From positions 1 through 62,513 of the forward strand of contig NZ_JASISS010000020.1 of assembly GCF_030063195.1 (NCBI RefSeq): a stretch of 62,513 nucleotides of DNA. The letters are read 5' to 3'. The DNA comes from Cryobacterium sp. PH31-AA6 (GTDB taxonomy: Bacteria; Actinomycetota; Actinomycetes; Actinomycetales; Microbacteriaceae). The notes under the pieces are model-generated. The model saw nothing but the letters and a program-made list of their open reading frames with translations, made no database searches and was not told where the DNA came from. Positions 18,246 through 30,574 of this stretch are shown piece after piece. The number at the start of each line of letters is the position of its first letter. Within the stretch, counting starts at the first letter, position 1. The position numbers were made by a program, and so were the translations under genes.

Positions 18246-19762
18246 GCTGCGGCTCCTTCTCCGGCGGGGGCTTCGCCCGCCATCATCAATCCCAGAACGG
18301 CCCGCGGGGTATCGCCCGGCACGATTCCGACGATGCGACCGCGGTACATGACCATGACTCGGTCGGCGAGGGCCGCGACCTCGTCGAGTTCGGTCGAGAT
18401 CACGATCACCGGGGTGCCGGCATCCCGAGTCGCCACGATCCGTTCGTGCACGAATTCGATCGAGCCGACGTCGAGGCCGCGAGTGGGCTGCGCCGCCACG
18501 AAGAGCCGCAGCTCCCGGCTGAGCTCGCGGGCGAGCACGACCTTCTGCTGGTTGCCGCCCGAGAGGCGGCCGACCGGGGTGTCGATTCCCTGCGAACGCA
18601 CGTCGAATTCCTTGACCTTGTCCACCGCGAATTTCGCCAGCAATGCGCGCTGCACGTTCCACATTTTCACGAACGGCTTGTCGTTTGACCGGTCGAGCAT
18701 GAGGTTCTCGGCGATGGTGAACTCGCCGACCAGTCCGTCCTCGTTGCGGTCCTCCGGCACGAAGCCGACCCCTGCCTCGAGCACCTGGCGCACAGAGTGC
18801 CCGCGCAGCGACTTGCCGTCGAGCGTGATCTCGCCGGAAACCCGCGGCTGCAGGCCCATCAGCGCCTCGGTGAGTTCGGTCTGGCCGTTGCCCTGGACCC
18901 CCGCGATCGCGAGGATCTCACCGTTGTGCACATCGAAACTGACGTTGTTGACCAGAACCTGGCCGCGCGCGTTGAGTACGCTGAGATTTCGCACCGACAG
19001 GGCGGCGTCGCCTGGCACGGCGGGGTCCTTGTCCACCGTGAGATCGACCGCGCGGCCGACCATCATGGTGGCCAGTTCCACGTTCGACGCGGTTGGCGAG
19101 GCCTCGCCGACGACGGCGCCGAGGCGGATGACGGTGATCCGGTCGGCGACCGCGCGCACCTCACGCAGTTTGTGCGTGATGAAGACGATGGAGGTGCCGG
19201 CCTCCTTGAGCTGCCTCATGATGACCATGAGCTCGTCGGTCTCCTGCGGGGTGAGCACCGCGGTCGGCTCGTCGAAGACGAGCACCTTCGCGTCGCGGGA
19301 GACGGCCTTGATGATTTCGACCCGCTGCTGCACGCCGACGGGGAGGTCTTCGACGAGGGCGTCGGGGTCGACATCGAAGCCGAACCGCTCGGAGATTTCG
19401 CGGACTCGTTTGCGGGCCGCCACCAGGTCGAGTCGCCCACCGGACCTGGTGTCTTCGTGACCGAGCATGACGTTCTCGGCAACGGTGAACACCGGGATGA
19501 GCATGAAGTGCTGGTGCACCATGCCGATCCCCGCCGCCATCGCATCGCCGGGTCCGGCAAAATGCTGGACGACGTCGTCAAGCAGGATCTCGCCCTCTTC
19601 GGCCCGATACAGGCCGTAGAGCACGTTCATGAGGGTTGACTTTCCAGCGCCGTTCTCTCCCAACAGCGCATGGATTTCGCCAGCCTCGACGGTGAGGTTG
19701 ATGTGGTCGTTCGCGACCAGGGCACCGAATTTCTTCGTAATGCCGCGAAGTTCGAGCTTCAT
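18242..19762 (-). CDS. nucleoside ABC transporter ATPase with two ATP-binding cassettes (NupO-like)
   Basis: A 506-residue protein with two fused cassettes, as in ribose/BMP-type importers. Cassette 1 has a normal Walker A (GENGAGKSTLMN), a signature variant LPVGVQQRVEI and Walker B VLVFDEPTAVLTP. Cassette 2 has a degenerate Walker A (IAGVQGNGQTEL), a good signature LSGGNQQKVVLAREL and a modified Walker B (LFVAAQPTRGLDVGS). Asymmetric active/degenerate sites are normal for this family. It follows the lipoprotein gene after a 227-base gap that holds a hairpin and is translationally coupled to permease 1. Confidence 0.92.
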   Translation of the reverse strand: MKLELRGITKKFGALVANDHINLTVEAGEIHALLGENGAGKSTLMNVLYGLYRAEEGEILLDDVVQHFAGPGDAMAAGIGMVHQHFMLIPVFTVAENVMLGHEDTRSGGRLDLVAARKRVREISERFGFDVDPDALVEDLPVGVQQRVEIIKAVSRDAKVLVFDEPTAVLTPQETDELMVIMRQLKEAGTSIVFITHKLREVRAVADRITVIRLGAVVGEASPTASNVELATMMVGRAVDLTVDKDPAVPGDAALSVRNLSVLNARGQVLVNNVSFDVHNGEILAIAGVQGNGQTELTEALMGLQPRVSGEITLDGKSLRGHSVRQVLEAGVGFVPEDRNEDGLVGEFTIAENLMLDRSNDKPFVKMWNVQRALLAKFAVDKVKEFDVRSQGIDTPVGRLSGGNQQKVVLARELSRELRLFVAAQPTRGLDVGSIEFVHERIVATRDAGTPVIVISTELDEVAALADRVMVMYRGRIVGIVPGDTPRAVLGLMMAGEAPAGEGAAA

Positions 19763-19890
19763 AGTCCCGATTCTATTGAGTGGACGAGCAGATGATGTGG
19801 CGCCTGCTCGAATGATGGTCGTTGCAAACCGTTTTGCTCATATGTTGGTGGCATCCGCTCTTCTGCGCGGCCGCCGGCCCTTAAACGAAA

Positions 19891-19921
19891 CGGGGAGGCC
19901 AGCGTGTCGCTGGCCTCCCCG
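19891..19921 (-). terminator. hairpin between lipoprotein gene and ABC ATPase gene
   Basis: A 14-bp perfect stem (CGGGGAGGCCAGCG at 19891-19904 with its complement at 19908-19921) and three-base loop. Read on the minus strand it is followed by TTTCGTTTAA, a short T-rich tail. It lies 69 bases after the lipoprotein stop and about 130 before the ATPase start, so it is likely a partial terminator or an mRNA-stabilising element that keeps lipoprotein expression above that of the rest of the operon. Confidence 0.8.
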
Positions 19922-19925
19922 CATT

Positions 19926-19980
19926 GTGGTGCTTCGGTGCTGTGGTGCTTCGGTGCTGTGGTGCTGGTGCTGCTGCGGTG
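19926..19980. repeat. 16-bp tandem repeat (GTGGTGCTTCGGTGCT) behind the lipoprotein gene
   Basis: Two perfect copies (19926-19941 and 19942-19957) plus a decayed third (GTGGTGCTGGTGCTGCTG). It lies between the lipoprotein stop and the hairpin at 19891-19921, so it is in the 3' part of that transcript. No coding role seen. Confidence 0.85.
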
Positions 19981-19989
19981 CGCTCTGGA

Positions 19990-21093
19990 CTACTTCGGGG
20001 CGGAAGGAGACTCGACCTTGAGCTTGCCACTGATGATGTCGGCCTTGAGGGCCTCCACCTCCTTGACGAGCGCCGGGTCGACCTTGGATTCCCAGTCGTG
20101 CAGCGGGGCGATGTCGACGCCCTTGTTCTCGAGCGTGCCCACGTACGGGGCGGACGAGAAGTCACCCTTCGAATCGTCGACGATGATCTGCTTGGTCGCG
20201 GCGGCCATCTGCTTGAGCACCGAGGTGAGGTACATGGACTTGAACTCGGGCGTGGTCTCGAACAGGTCACTGTCGACACCGATGATGGCGACGTCCTTGC
20301 CGGAGTCCTGGATGGCCTGCGCGGTGCCCTGGAAGAGCGGTCCGGCAACCGGGAGGATGACGTCTGCGCGCTGGTCGATCAGACCGGTGCTGAGCGCCTT
20401 GCCCTGGTTGATGTCGTCGAAGCTGCCGGCGAAGAGACCGGTCTGAGCGGCCTTGTCCCAGCCGAGGACCTTGACGTCCGCGCCCTTCGCGGTGTTGTAG
20501 TACGTCACGCCGTCGGCGAAGCCGTCCATGAAGATGGTGACGGACGGGAACTGCAGTCCGCCGTAGGTTCCGACGACTCCGGTCTTGCTGGTTCCGGCGG
20601 CGAGGTAGCCGGCCAGGAACGCGGCCTGGGCGGTGTCGTAGAGGACCGGCTTCACGTTGTCGAGCGTCAGCGGGCTGAAGTCATCGTTGGAGATGGCCGA
20701 GTCGATGAGCGCGAAGTGAGTGTCGGGGCTGGCCTGGGCCGCGTCGCGCGTCGCGTTGGCGAGGGCGAAGCCGACGGTGAGTACGAAGTTGCAGCCCTGG
20801 TCGACCATGCTGCTGGTGTTGCTCGCGTACTGGTCTTCCGACTTGGATTCGGCCTGCTTGAACTCGATCCCGAGCTCGTCGGCGGCCTGGGTGATTCCAT
20901 CGAAGCTGGACTGGTTGAACGACTTGTCATCGAAGCCGCCGAAGTCGGAGACGATGCAGGGCAGGTAGTCGGACGCCGCGGCAGATCCGGACGATCCGCC
21001 GTCGGTCGGTGCCGGCGCGCAGGCTGATAACAGGGCCACAACGCCGAGCGTTGCAAGACCGCTGAAAACGGTCCTACGTTTCGTGATTGTCAA
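19990..21093 (-). CDS. bmpA: BMP-family nucleoside-binding lipoprotein
   Basis: A 367-residue extracellular substrate-binding lipoprotein. The N-terminus MTITKRRTVFSGLATLG leads into a hydrophobic stretch and lipobox LSAC; Cys25 would be lipidated. A Ser/Gly linker follows, then a type-1 periplasmic-binding fold with CIVSDFGGFDDKSFNQSSFD, a typical BMP-family start, and VLTVGFALANATRDAA. The start codon appears to be TTG 21093, with AGGAGG five bases upstream; no ATG or GTG fits. First gene of the nine-gene nucleoside uptake and catabolism operon that runs to 11918. Confidence 0.92.
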   Translation of the reverse strand: MTITKRRTVFSGLATLGVVALLSACAPAPTDGGSSGSAAASDYLPCIVSDFGGFDDKSFNQSSFDGITQAADELGIEFKQAESKSEDQYASNTSSMVDQGCNFVLTVGFALANATRDAAQASPDTHFALIDSAISNDDFSPLTLDNVKPVLYDTAQAAFLAGYLAAGTSKTGVVGTYGGLQFPSVTIFMDGFADGVTYYNTAKGADVKVLGWDKAAQTGLFAGSFDDINQGKALSTGLIDQRADVILPVAGPLFQGTAQAIQDSGKDVAIIGVDSDLFETTPEFKSMYLTSVLKQMAAATKQIIVDDSKGDFSSAPYVGTLENKGVDIAPLHDWESKVDPALVKEVEALKADIISGKLKVESPSAPK

Positions 21094-21165
21094 AATGACC
21101 TCCTATGGTCGCCCGGCGTGGGTCCGCAGGGGCTGTGTTGGACTACACGTTACCGTTTGTTTCAC

Positions 21166-21179
21166 TGCTCAGATGAGCA
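21166..21179. promoter_or_regulatory. perfect dyad upstream of bmpA, candidate operator
   Basis: TGCTCA-GA-TGAGCA is a perfect 6-2-6 inverted repeat 73 bases upstream of the bmpA start, within the 177-base gap behind manC. The position suits an operator or activator site for the nucleoside operon. No regulator gene is adjacent, so the binding protein is unknown. I see no confident -10/-35 pair. Confidence 0.4.
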
Positions 21180-21270
21180 AACTCGGGCTGCAGGCGAATG
21201 GTTACAAATCCGCGACATTCGAGCGGGGCCCGTGGCGCGAATGCGTGTCGCACCGGGGTATTGTCCGGGG

Positions 21271-22392
21271 TCAGAGGACGTCGGTACTGCCGGAAAGCTT
21301 GAGGGCGTCCACGACGGCCTTGACCTTCTGCGCGTTCGCGCTGGTGGTGACGAGCAGTGCGTCGGGCGTATCGACGACGACGATATCTTCCACGCCGATC
21401 AGCGCGATCATCCGTCCGGTGTGGCTGACCACGATGCCGCTCGAGGAATCGGCGAGAACACGGGCTCCCTCGCCGAGGATGGCGAGGTCTCGCTTGCGCC
21501 CGTTCGCGTGGATCTTCGCGATCGAGGCGAAATCGCCGACGTCGTCCCAGTCGAATTGCCCGGGGATCACGGCCAGCTTTCCCCTGGCCGCGACGGGTTC
21601 GGCGACGGAGTAGTCAATCGCGATCTTCTTCAGGCGCGGCCAGACCCGGTCGACGACCGCGCCGCGCCGCGGCGTGTCCCAGACCTCGGCGAGTTCGAGC
21701 AGACCGGCGAGCAGTTCCGGCTCCGCGGCGCCGATCTCCTCGAGCAGCCGGTCGGCGCGGGCGATGAACATGCCGGCGTTCCAGAGGTAGCGGCCGTCGT
21801 GCAGGTAGTCCTTGGCTGTGGCCAGGTCAGGCTTCTCGACGAAGGAGTCCACCGACAGTGCGCTCTCCGCCCCATCGATGTCGAGCGCGCCGGAGGTCTT
21901 GATGTACCCGAACCCGATGGCCGGTTCGGTGGGACGGATGCCGATGGTCACGATGTAGCCGTCGTCGGCGGCGGCGACCGCCTCCGACACCGCCTGGCGG
22001 AACAGGATCGGCCCCTTGATCACGTGGTCAGCGGCAAAGGAGCCGATGATCACCCCGGGTTCGCGTTTCTCGAGGATGGCGGCGGCCAGGCCGATCGCCG
22101 CGGTCGACTCCCGCGGCTCACTCTCCAGGACGACATTGTGGTCGGCCAGTTCGGGAAGCTGCGCCTCGACGGCGGCACGGTGCGCGCGCCCGGTCACGAC
22201 CATGATCCGCTGGTCGCCGGACAGAGGCGCCAGCCGGTCCCAGGTGTCGCGCAGCAGGGTCTGGCCGGAACCGGTCAGGTCGTGCAGAAACTTGGGGGCG
22301 TCCGCGCGCGACAGCGGCCAGAGGCGCGATCCGATCCCGCCTGCCGGGATCACGCTGTAGAAGCGAGCGAGGGCATCCGAAGTAGCTGGCAT
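21271..22392 (-). CDS. manC: mannose-1-phosphate guanylyltransferase (GDP-mannose pyrophosphorylase)
   Basis: A 373-residue nucleotidyltransferase making GDP-mannose from mannose-1-phosphate and GTP. The N-terminal signature is FYSVIPAGGIGSRLWPLSRA followed by PKFLHDL. Further marks are VVLESEPRESTAAIGLAA, IGSFAADHVI, the sugar-binding AIGFGYIK, the conserved VEKP, and YLWNAGMFIARADRLLEEI. It lacks the C-terminal isomerase domain of bifunctional ManC proteins. Divergent from a GT4 glycosyltransferase that is a plausible GDP-mannose user. Upstream of the nucleoside operon but separated by 177 bases. Confidence 0.92.
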   Translation of the reverse strand: MPATSDALARFYSVIPAGGIGSRLWPLSRADAPKFLHDLTGSGQTLLRDTWDRLAPLSGDQRIMVVTGRAHRAAVEAQLPELADHNVVLESEPRESTAAIGLAAAILEKREPGVIIGSFAADHVIKGPILFRQAVSEAVAAADDGYIVTIGIRPTEPAIGFGYIKTSGALDIDGAESALSVDSFVEKPDLATAKDYLHDGRYLWNAGMFIARADRLLEEIGAAEPELLAGLLELAEVWDTPRRGAVVDRVWPRLKKIAIDYSVAEPVAARGKLAVIPGQFDWDDVGDFASIAKIHANGRKRDLAILGEGARVLADSSSGIVVSHTGRMIALIGVEDIVVVDTPDALLVTTSANAQKVKAVVDALKLSGSTDVL

Positions 22393-22470
22393 CCGGCCAG
22401 ACTACCGCCCGTTCGCCGCCGTTCACCGTGCATTCACCGGCCGGACGCGGCCGCCGGTTAGTTTCGCGGC

Positions 22471-23625
22471 ATGAGGGTTGCGCTCATCACCGAAAGTTTC
22501 CTGCCCACCGTCAGCGGAGTCACCACCAGCGTCTGCAAGGTGCTCGAGCACCTTGCACGCACCGGGCACCAGGCCATCCTGATCGCCCCGGCCGGCGCCC
22601 CGGCCGAGTACGCCGGCTTCCCCGTGCACAGCGTTCCGGCGCTGTCCTACCGGCAGTTCCCCGTGGGGATGCCCAGCCCGCACGTGCACCGGCTGCTGAC
22701 CGAGTTCCGCCCTGACCTGCTGCACGCCGCGTCCCCGTTCCTGCTCGGCGCGCAGGGAATCGCCGCGGCGAACCGCCTGGACATTCCCAGCGTCGCCGTG
22801 TTCCAAACGGATGTGGCCGGATACGCCCGCCGTAACGGGCTCGGCCAGGCCCAGGCCGCGGCCTGGCGTTTCGTCAAGTGGGTTCATGAGGGCGCCGACC
22901 TCACCCTGGTGCCGTCGACCGCGTCGATGCGGGATCTGCGCCGGATCGGGCTGCGACGGCTGGCCCACTGGACCCGCGGGGTGGACCTGGACGGATACCA
23001 CCCGAACCATCGCGGGAACACGGCGGTCACCGCCCTGCGCCGGCGGCTGGCCCCGAACGGCGAGGTGGTCATCGGCTACGTCGGCCGGATGGCCCCGGAG
23101 AAGCAGGTCGAACGGTTCCGCGCCCTGCGCGGCGTGCCGGGCATCCGTCTCGCCCTGGTCGGGGCCGGTCCGTCCGAGGCCTCGATCGGGCGGGAACTGG
23201 CCGGGATGCCCGTGACCTGGCTCGGCCGGCTGGCCGGGGCCGAACTGGCCGCGGCGTACGCGAGCTTCGACGTCTTCCTGCACGCCGGTACCGAGGAGAC
23301 CTTCGGCCAGACCATCCAGGAGGCACACGCCGCCGGCCTGCCCGTGGTCGCCCCGCGGGCCGGCGGGCCGATCGATCTGGTCGCCCACGGCGAGAACGGT
23401 CTGCTGTTCACCCCGGACGACGAGCGGGACCTGCGCCGCTGCGTTTCCCTCCTCGCCGGCGACGCGGCGCTCCGTCACCGGATGGGCGAGTCGGGCCGCC
23501 GCAGCGTGCTCGGCCGATCATGGGAAACGGTGTGCGGCACCCTGCTCGACTACTACGAGCAGGTCGTCGACGAACGCTCCGCCGTGCGGGCCACGGTATC
23601 GGTTCCGCTCTCAATGCAGCGCTAG
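22471..23625 (+). CDS. GT4 glycosyltransferase, probable GDP-mannose-dependent alpha-mannosyltransferase
   Basis: A 384-residue GT-B fold enzyme. The N-domain begins MRVALITESFLPTVSGVTTS (Gly-rich loop after strand 1). The C-domain has IGYVGRMAPEKQVERF and the GT4 donor-site motif HAGTEETFGQTIQEAHAAGL, with the E-x7-E pair. It resembles MgtA/PimB-type mannosyltransferases that act on cytoplasmic-side glycolipids in actinobacteria. Divergent pairing with manC (79-base gap) supports GDP-mannose as donor. The acceptor is unknown. ATG 22471. Confidence 0.85.
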   Translation: MRVALITESFLPTVSGVTTSVCKVLEHLARTGHQAILIAPAGAPAEYAGFPVHSVPALSYRQFPVGMPSPHVHRLLTEFRPDLLHAASPFLLGAQGIAAANRLDIPSVAVFQTDVAGYARRNGLGQAQAAAWRFVKWVHEGADLTLVPSTASMRDLRRIGLRRLAHWTRGVDLDGYHPNHRGNTAVTALRRRLAPNGEVVIGYVGRMAPEKQVERFRALRGVPGIRLALVGAGPSEASIGRELAGMPVTWLGRLAGAELAAAYASFDVFLHAGTEETFGQTIQEAHAAGLPVVAPRAGGPIDLVAHGENGLLFTPDDERDLRRCVSLLAGDAALRHRMGESGRRSVLGRSWETVCGTLLDYYEQVVDERSAVRATVSVPLSMQR

Positions 23626-23738
23626 AGGGCCCCGGGGATAATATCTCGGCGCAGAGACACTTAGGATGGTCTCACGTGCGTTCTGCGCACTGTCGGCCTG
23701 ACATCGTCGTGGCCGTTATCAGCCAGGGAGGGTTGGTC

Positions 23739-24155
23739 ATGCCACAGCAAGCGGCGGAGACACATACATCCCAGCAGAAGACCGCATCACGTCGCCCCGC
23801 AGGCACCCTGTACCGGGGCCGCGAGGGCATGTGGTCATGGGTCCTGCACCGCATCACCGGTGTGGCGATCTTCTTCTTCTTGCTGGTCCACATTCTGGAT
23901 ACCGCGCTCGTGCGCGTGAGCCCCGAGGCTTACAACGCGGTCATTTCGAGCTACCAGACGCCGATCATGGGTCTCGGTGAGACCGCGCTCGTCGCGGCCA
24001 TCGTGTTCCACGCCTTCAACGGCATCCGGATCATCCTGATCGACTTCTGGAATGCGAAGTATCAGAGGCTCATGTTCTACGTCGTGATCGGACTCTGGGT
24101 CGTCACCATGCTCGGCTTCGTTCCCCGCCACCTCATCAACGTGTTCAGCCACTAG
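23739..24155 (+). CDS. sdhC: succinate dehydrogenase cytochrome b subunit
   Basis: A 138-residue membrane anchor of complex II. After a basic N-terminus (TLYRGREGMWSWVLHRITG, with the conserved W..HR.TG quinone/heme region) there are three membrane helices (VAIFFFLLVHILDTALV, then a segment with the conserved His in IVFHAFNGIRI, then FYVVIGLWVVTMLGF). The frame is open upstream, but ATG 23739 has AGGGAGGG at good spacing. First gene of sdhCDAB. Confidence 0.92.
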   Translation: MPQQAAETHTSQQKTASRRPAGTLYRGREGMWSWVLHRITGVAIFFFLLVHILDTALVRVSPEAYNAVISSYQTPIMGLGETALVAAIVFHAFNGIRIILIDFWNAKYQRLMFYVVIGLWVVTMLGFVPRHLINVFSH

Positions 24156-24166
24156 GAGGGGACGAC

Positions 24167-24619
24167 ATGTCAACCACTATCGAAGCCCCCCGCAGCCCGT
24201 ACTCCCGGTCGCCGAAGAAACGCGGCATCAACTGGGAGAAGTGGGGCTGGATCTACATGCGCGTCTCCGGCGTCGTGCTGGTCGTGCTCATTTTCGGCCA
24301 CCTCTTCGTGAACCTGATGGTCGGTGAGGGAGTCAGCGCCCTCAACTTCGCCTTCGTCGCCGGCAAGCTGACCACCCCGTTCTGGATGGTCTGGGACGTG
24401 CTCATGCTCTGGCTCGCGCTGATCCACGGCGGCAACGGCATGCGCACCCTGGTCAACGACTACGCCACTCAGCGCCTGACCCGCGGCATCCTCAAGTCCG
24501 CAATCCTGGCGGCGGTCGTGATCCTGATCGTGCTCGGCACGCTCGTCGTCTTCACCTTCGACCCCTGCCCGGCCGGCGCGCCCGCCGACCTTCTCCCCTC
24601 GTTCTGCTCGGCCAGCTAG
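24167..24619 (+). CDS. sdhD: succinate dehydrogenase hydrophobic membrane anchor subunit
   Basis: A 150-residue second membrane anchor of complex II. Three membrane helices are visible: WIYMRVSGVVLVVLIFGHLF (with the conserved Ser/His region), PFWMVWDVLMLWLALIHGGN and ILAAVVILIVLGTLVVFTF. The gene starts at ATG 24167, 11 bases after sdhC, with AGGAGGGG upstream. With SdhC it binds heme and menaquinone (family knowledge). Confidence 0.92.
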   Translation: MSTTIEAPRSPYSRSPKKRGINWEKWGWIYMRVSGVVLVVLIFGHLFVNLMVGEGVSALNFAFVAGKLTTPFWMVWDVLMLWLALIHGGNGMRTLVNDYATQRLTRGILKSAILAAVVILIVLGTLVVFTFDPCPAGAPADLLPSFCSAS

Positions 24620-24637
24620 GAGCTGCACACACACACC

Positions 24638-26452
<1,815 letters not shown>

Positions 26453-26453
26453 C

Positions 26454-27200
26454 GTGGCCGCCGAGACCCTCATTCCGGAGGAAATCCAGTCCTTCACCGT
26501 CACGCTGATCATCCGCCGGTTCAACCCGGAGGTCGACGACGAGCCGCACTGGGAAGACTTCGACGTGCAGTTGTACCCGACCGACCGGGTGCTCGATGCG
26601 CTGCACAAGATCAAGTGGGAGCAGGACGGCAGCCTGAGCTTCCGCCGCTCCTGCGCGCACGGCATCTGCGGTTCGGATGCGATGCGCATCAACGGTCGCA
26701 ACCGTCTCGCCTGCAAGACCCTGATCAAGGACCTCGACATCACCAAGCCGGTGTACGTGGAGGCGATCAAGGGCCTGCCGCTCGAGAAGGACCTGATCGT
26801 CGACATGGAGCCGTTCTTCGAGTCGTTCAAGGCCGTGCAGCCGTTCCTGGTCGCCAACAACGCACCCACGGACGGCAAGGAGCGCATCCAGACTGTCGCC
26901 CAGCGCGAACGCTTCGATGACACCACCAAGTGCATCCTCTGCGCCGCGTGCACGTCGAGCTGCCCGGTCTTCTGGACCGACGGTCAGTACTTCGGGCCGG
27001 CCGCGATCGTCAACGCGCACCGGTTCATCTTCGACTCGCGCGACGACAACGCCGCGGTGCGCCTCGACATCCTCAACGACAAGGAGGGAGTGTGGCGCTG
27101 CCGCACCACCTTCAACTGCACCGAAGCCTGCCCGCGCGGAATCCAGGTCACCCAGGCCATCGCGGAGGTCAAGCAGGCCATGGTGCGCGGTCTGAAGTAA
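26454..27200 (+). CDS. sdhB: succinate dehydrogenase iron-sulfur subunit
   Basis: A 248-residue electron-transfer subunit. The 2Fe-2S site is SFRRSCAHGICGSDAM followed by Cys in RLACKTL; the 4Fe-4S and 3Fe-4S sites are CILCAACTSSCPVFW and CRTTFNCTEACPRGIQ. Start is GTG 26454, immediately after the sdhA stop (one base between). Last gene of the complex II operon; a GC-rich stem-loop follows at 27215-27252. Confidence 0.95.
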   Translation: MAAETLIPEEIQSFTVTLIIRRFNPEVDDEPHWEDFDVQLYPTDRVLDALHKIKWEQDGSLSFRRSCAHGICGSDAMRINGRNRLACKTLIKDLDITKPVYVEAIKGLPLEKDLIVDMEPFFESFKAVQPFLVANNAPTDGKERIQTVAQRERFDDTTKCILCAACTSSCPVFWTDGQYFGPAAIVNAHRFIFDSRDDNAAVRLDILNDKEGVWRCRTTFNCTEACPRGIQVTQAIAEVKQAMVRGLK

Positions 27201-27525
27201 CCACGACCGACGGTAGCCGGTGGCGTCGACTCGGGTTTCGCCGCCACCGGCTGGTCGAGGTGTGTCCGGTCGATTCGACCGGCGTCGGAGAGAAGTCTCG
27301 ACCGTCGCACGCTGCCCGACCGTCTGCGTCCGAGTCCGTCCGCTTCGCGGGCGGGGACGCCGGCCATCCAGCCTCGGGTGGTGGGTGGCCGGTGGGCGGT
27401 TCAACACTGAGATACTGCCGGACCGCCGCCGAGGCCGCAAGAGCTGAGACGCGCTCATCTTGCAGTACACCCCCGAACTGGGGGTGCCTGGCCGTTCTCG
27501 GTCGCCCTCTGGCTAGGCTGGAGCC
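27201..27525. other. gene-free interval with stem-loops after sdhB
   Basis: 325 bases without a credible gene. AGCCGGTGGCG (27215-27225) pairs perfectly with 27242-27252, the loop holding CTCGGGTTTCG; with no T tail it is more likely an mRNA 3' stabiliser or weak terminator of sdhCDAB. The following CTGGTCGAGG and GATTCGACCGG resemble fragments of the dispersed GTCTCGAC/GGTCGAG repeat. A short hairpin CACCCCC-GAACT-GGGGGTG lies at 27468-27486 just before the next gene. I see no clear promoter. Confidence 0.6.
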
Positions 27526-28641
27526 GTGACGCCAGCCGCATCCACCCCCGTGAAGCCGCTCGCCCGCCTGGTCAAGCGGGTCAAGGCCTGGCGCCCGGTG
27601 CGCGCGGTCACCCATTTCTCGGACGCCCGTGGCGCCCTCCTCGCCGGCGGCATGACCTACCAGGCGGTCTTCGCGATCTTCGCGGCCATCTGGGTGGGCT
27701 TCTCCATCGCGGGGCTCGTGCTCGGGTCGAACGACCAACTCATGTCCGCGCTGATCGGCATCATCAACCAGTCGATTCCCGGGCTGATCGCCACGGGCGG
27801 GGTGATCGACCCGGAGAAGCTCACCAACACCGGGGAGCTGACCTGGATCGGCGCGGTCGCCCTCGTCGGTCTGCTGTGGACCACCCTCGGCTGGCTCTCG
27901 ACGACGACGCAGGCCGTGCGCACCATCTTCGGGATGCCCAGGGACTCCACCTTCTTCGTGCTCGCCAAGCTGCGCGAACTCGGTCTCGGCATCCTCTTCG
28001 GCCTCGCCCTGATCGTGTCCGCGGTGATCTCCCTGGCCAGCACGGAGTTGCTCGGCTTCATCCTTGGCCTGCTCGGCGTCTCCCGGGAGTCCTTCTGGTT
28101 CAATGCGGGCGCGCGCACGATCGGGCTCCTCGTGGTGCTGGCCATCGACACGGCCACGCTGGCGGCGCTGTTCCGGGTGCTCTCCCGGGTCCACATCCCG
28201 CTCCCGCAACTGGTCCGTGGTTCACTGGTAGGCGGAGTGGCGCTGGGCGCCCTGAAGGTGCTCGGCGGCAATCTGCTCGGCCGCACCGGAGCGAACCCGC
28301 TGCTGGCCGCCTTCGCGGTGATCATCGGTCTTCTGATCTGGTTCAACCTGATGAACACCGTGATCCTGATCACCGCCTCCTGGGTCGCGGTGGGCATGGA
28401 GGCGGCAGGCATCCCGGCGACGCCCATCGACAAGGAGCAGGCGGCGCGCGACCAGGCGGAGCGGGAGGCGGATGCCCGCCGAATCGCCGCCCTGGCCGAG
28501 CTCCGGGACGCCACGGAAGCCCGTGAACGCGCCGACTGGCGACACCGGTGGGCGGCCACCCGGCGGCTTCACCGGGCGCAAGAACGGGCGGAAGAATACG
28601 CAGACCCGGCGCCAGCGGGAGAAACCGTCCACCCAACCTAG
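27526..28641 (+). CDS. YihY/BrkB family membrane protein
   Basis: A 371-residue membrane protein of the YihY (formerly 'ribonuclease BN') family. Marks: FSDARGALLAGGMTYQAVFA near the N-terminus (conserved A.g..yy..f region) and about six membrane helices, including LTWIGAVALVGLLWTTLGWL and IGLLVVLAIDTATLAALFRV. A charged C-terminal tail of about 70 residues (QAARDQAEREADARRIAAL) is predicted helical and cytoplasmic. Function of the family is unproven; the RNase BN name is a historical misassignment. Start GTG 27526. Ten bases separate it from xthA, so they may be co-transcribed. Confidence 0.85.
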   Translation: MTPAASTPVKPLARLVKRVKAWRPVRAVTHFSDARGALLAGGMTYQAVFAIFAAIWVGFSIAGLVLGSNDQLMSALIGIINQSIPGLIATGGVIDPEKLTNTGELTWIGAVALVGLLWTTLGWLSTTTQAVRTIFGMPRDSTFFVLAKLRELGLGILFGLALIVSAVISLASTELLGFILGLLGVSRESFWFNAGARTIGLLVVLAIDTATLAALFRVLSRVHIPLPQLVRGSLVGGVALGALKVLGGNLLGRTGANPLLAAFAVIIGLLIWFNLMNTVILITASWVAVGMEAAGIPATPIDKEQAARDQAEREADARRIAALAELRDATEARERADWRHRWAATRRLHRAQERAEEYADPAPAGETVHPT

Positions 28642-28650
28642 ACTTGGACC

Positions 28651-30572
<1,922 letters not shown>

Positions 30573-30574
30573 CC

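Noticed and set aside
16947..19460. 837-residue plus-strand frame opposite the nucleoside transporter genes
   Set aside because: Opposite three genes with intact motifs; no start signal or family features.
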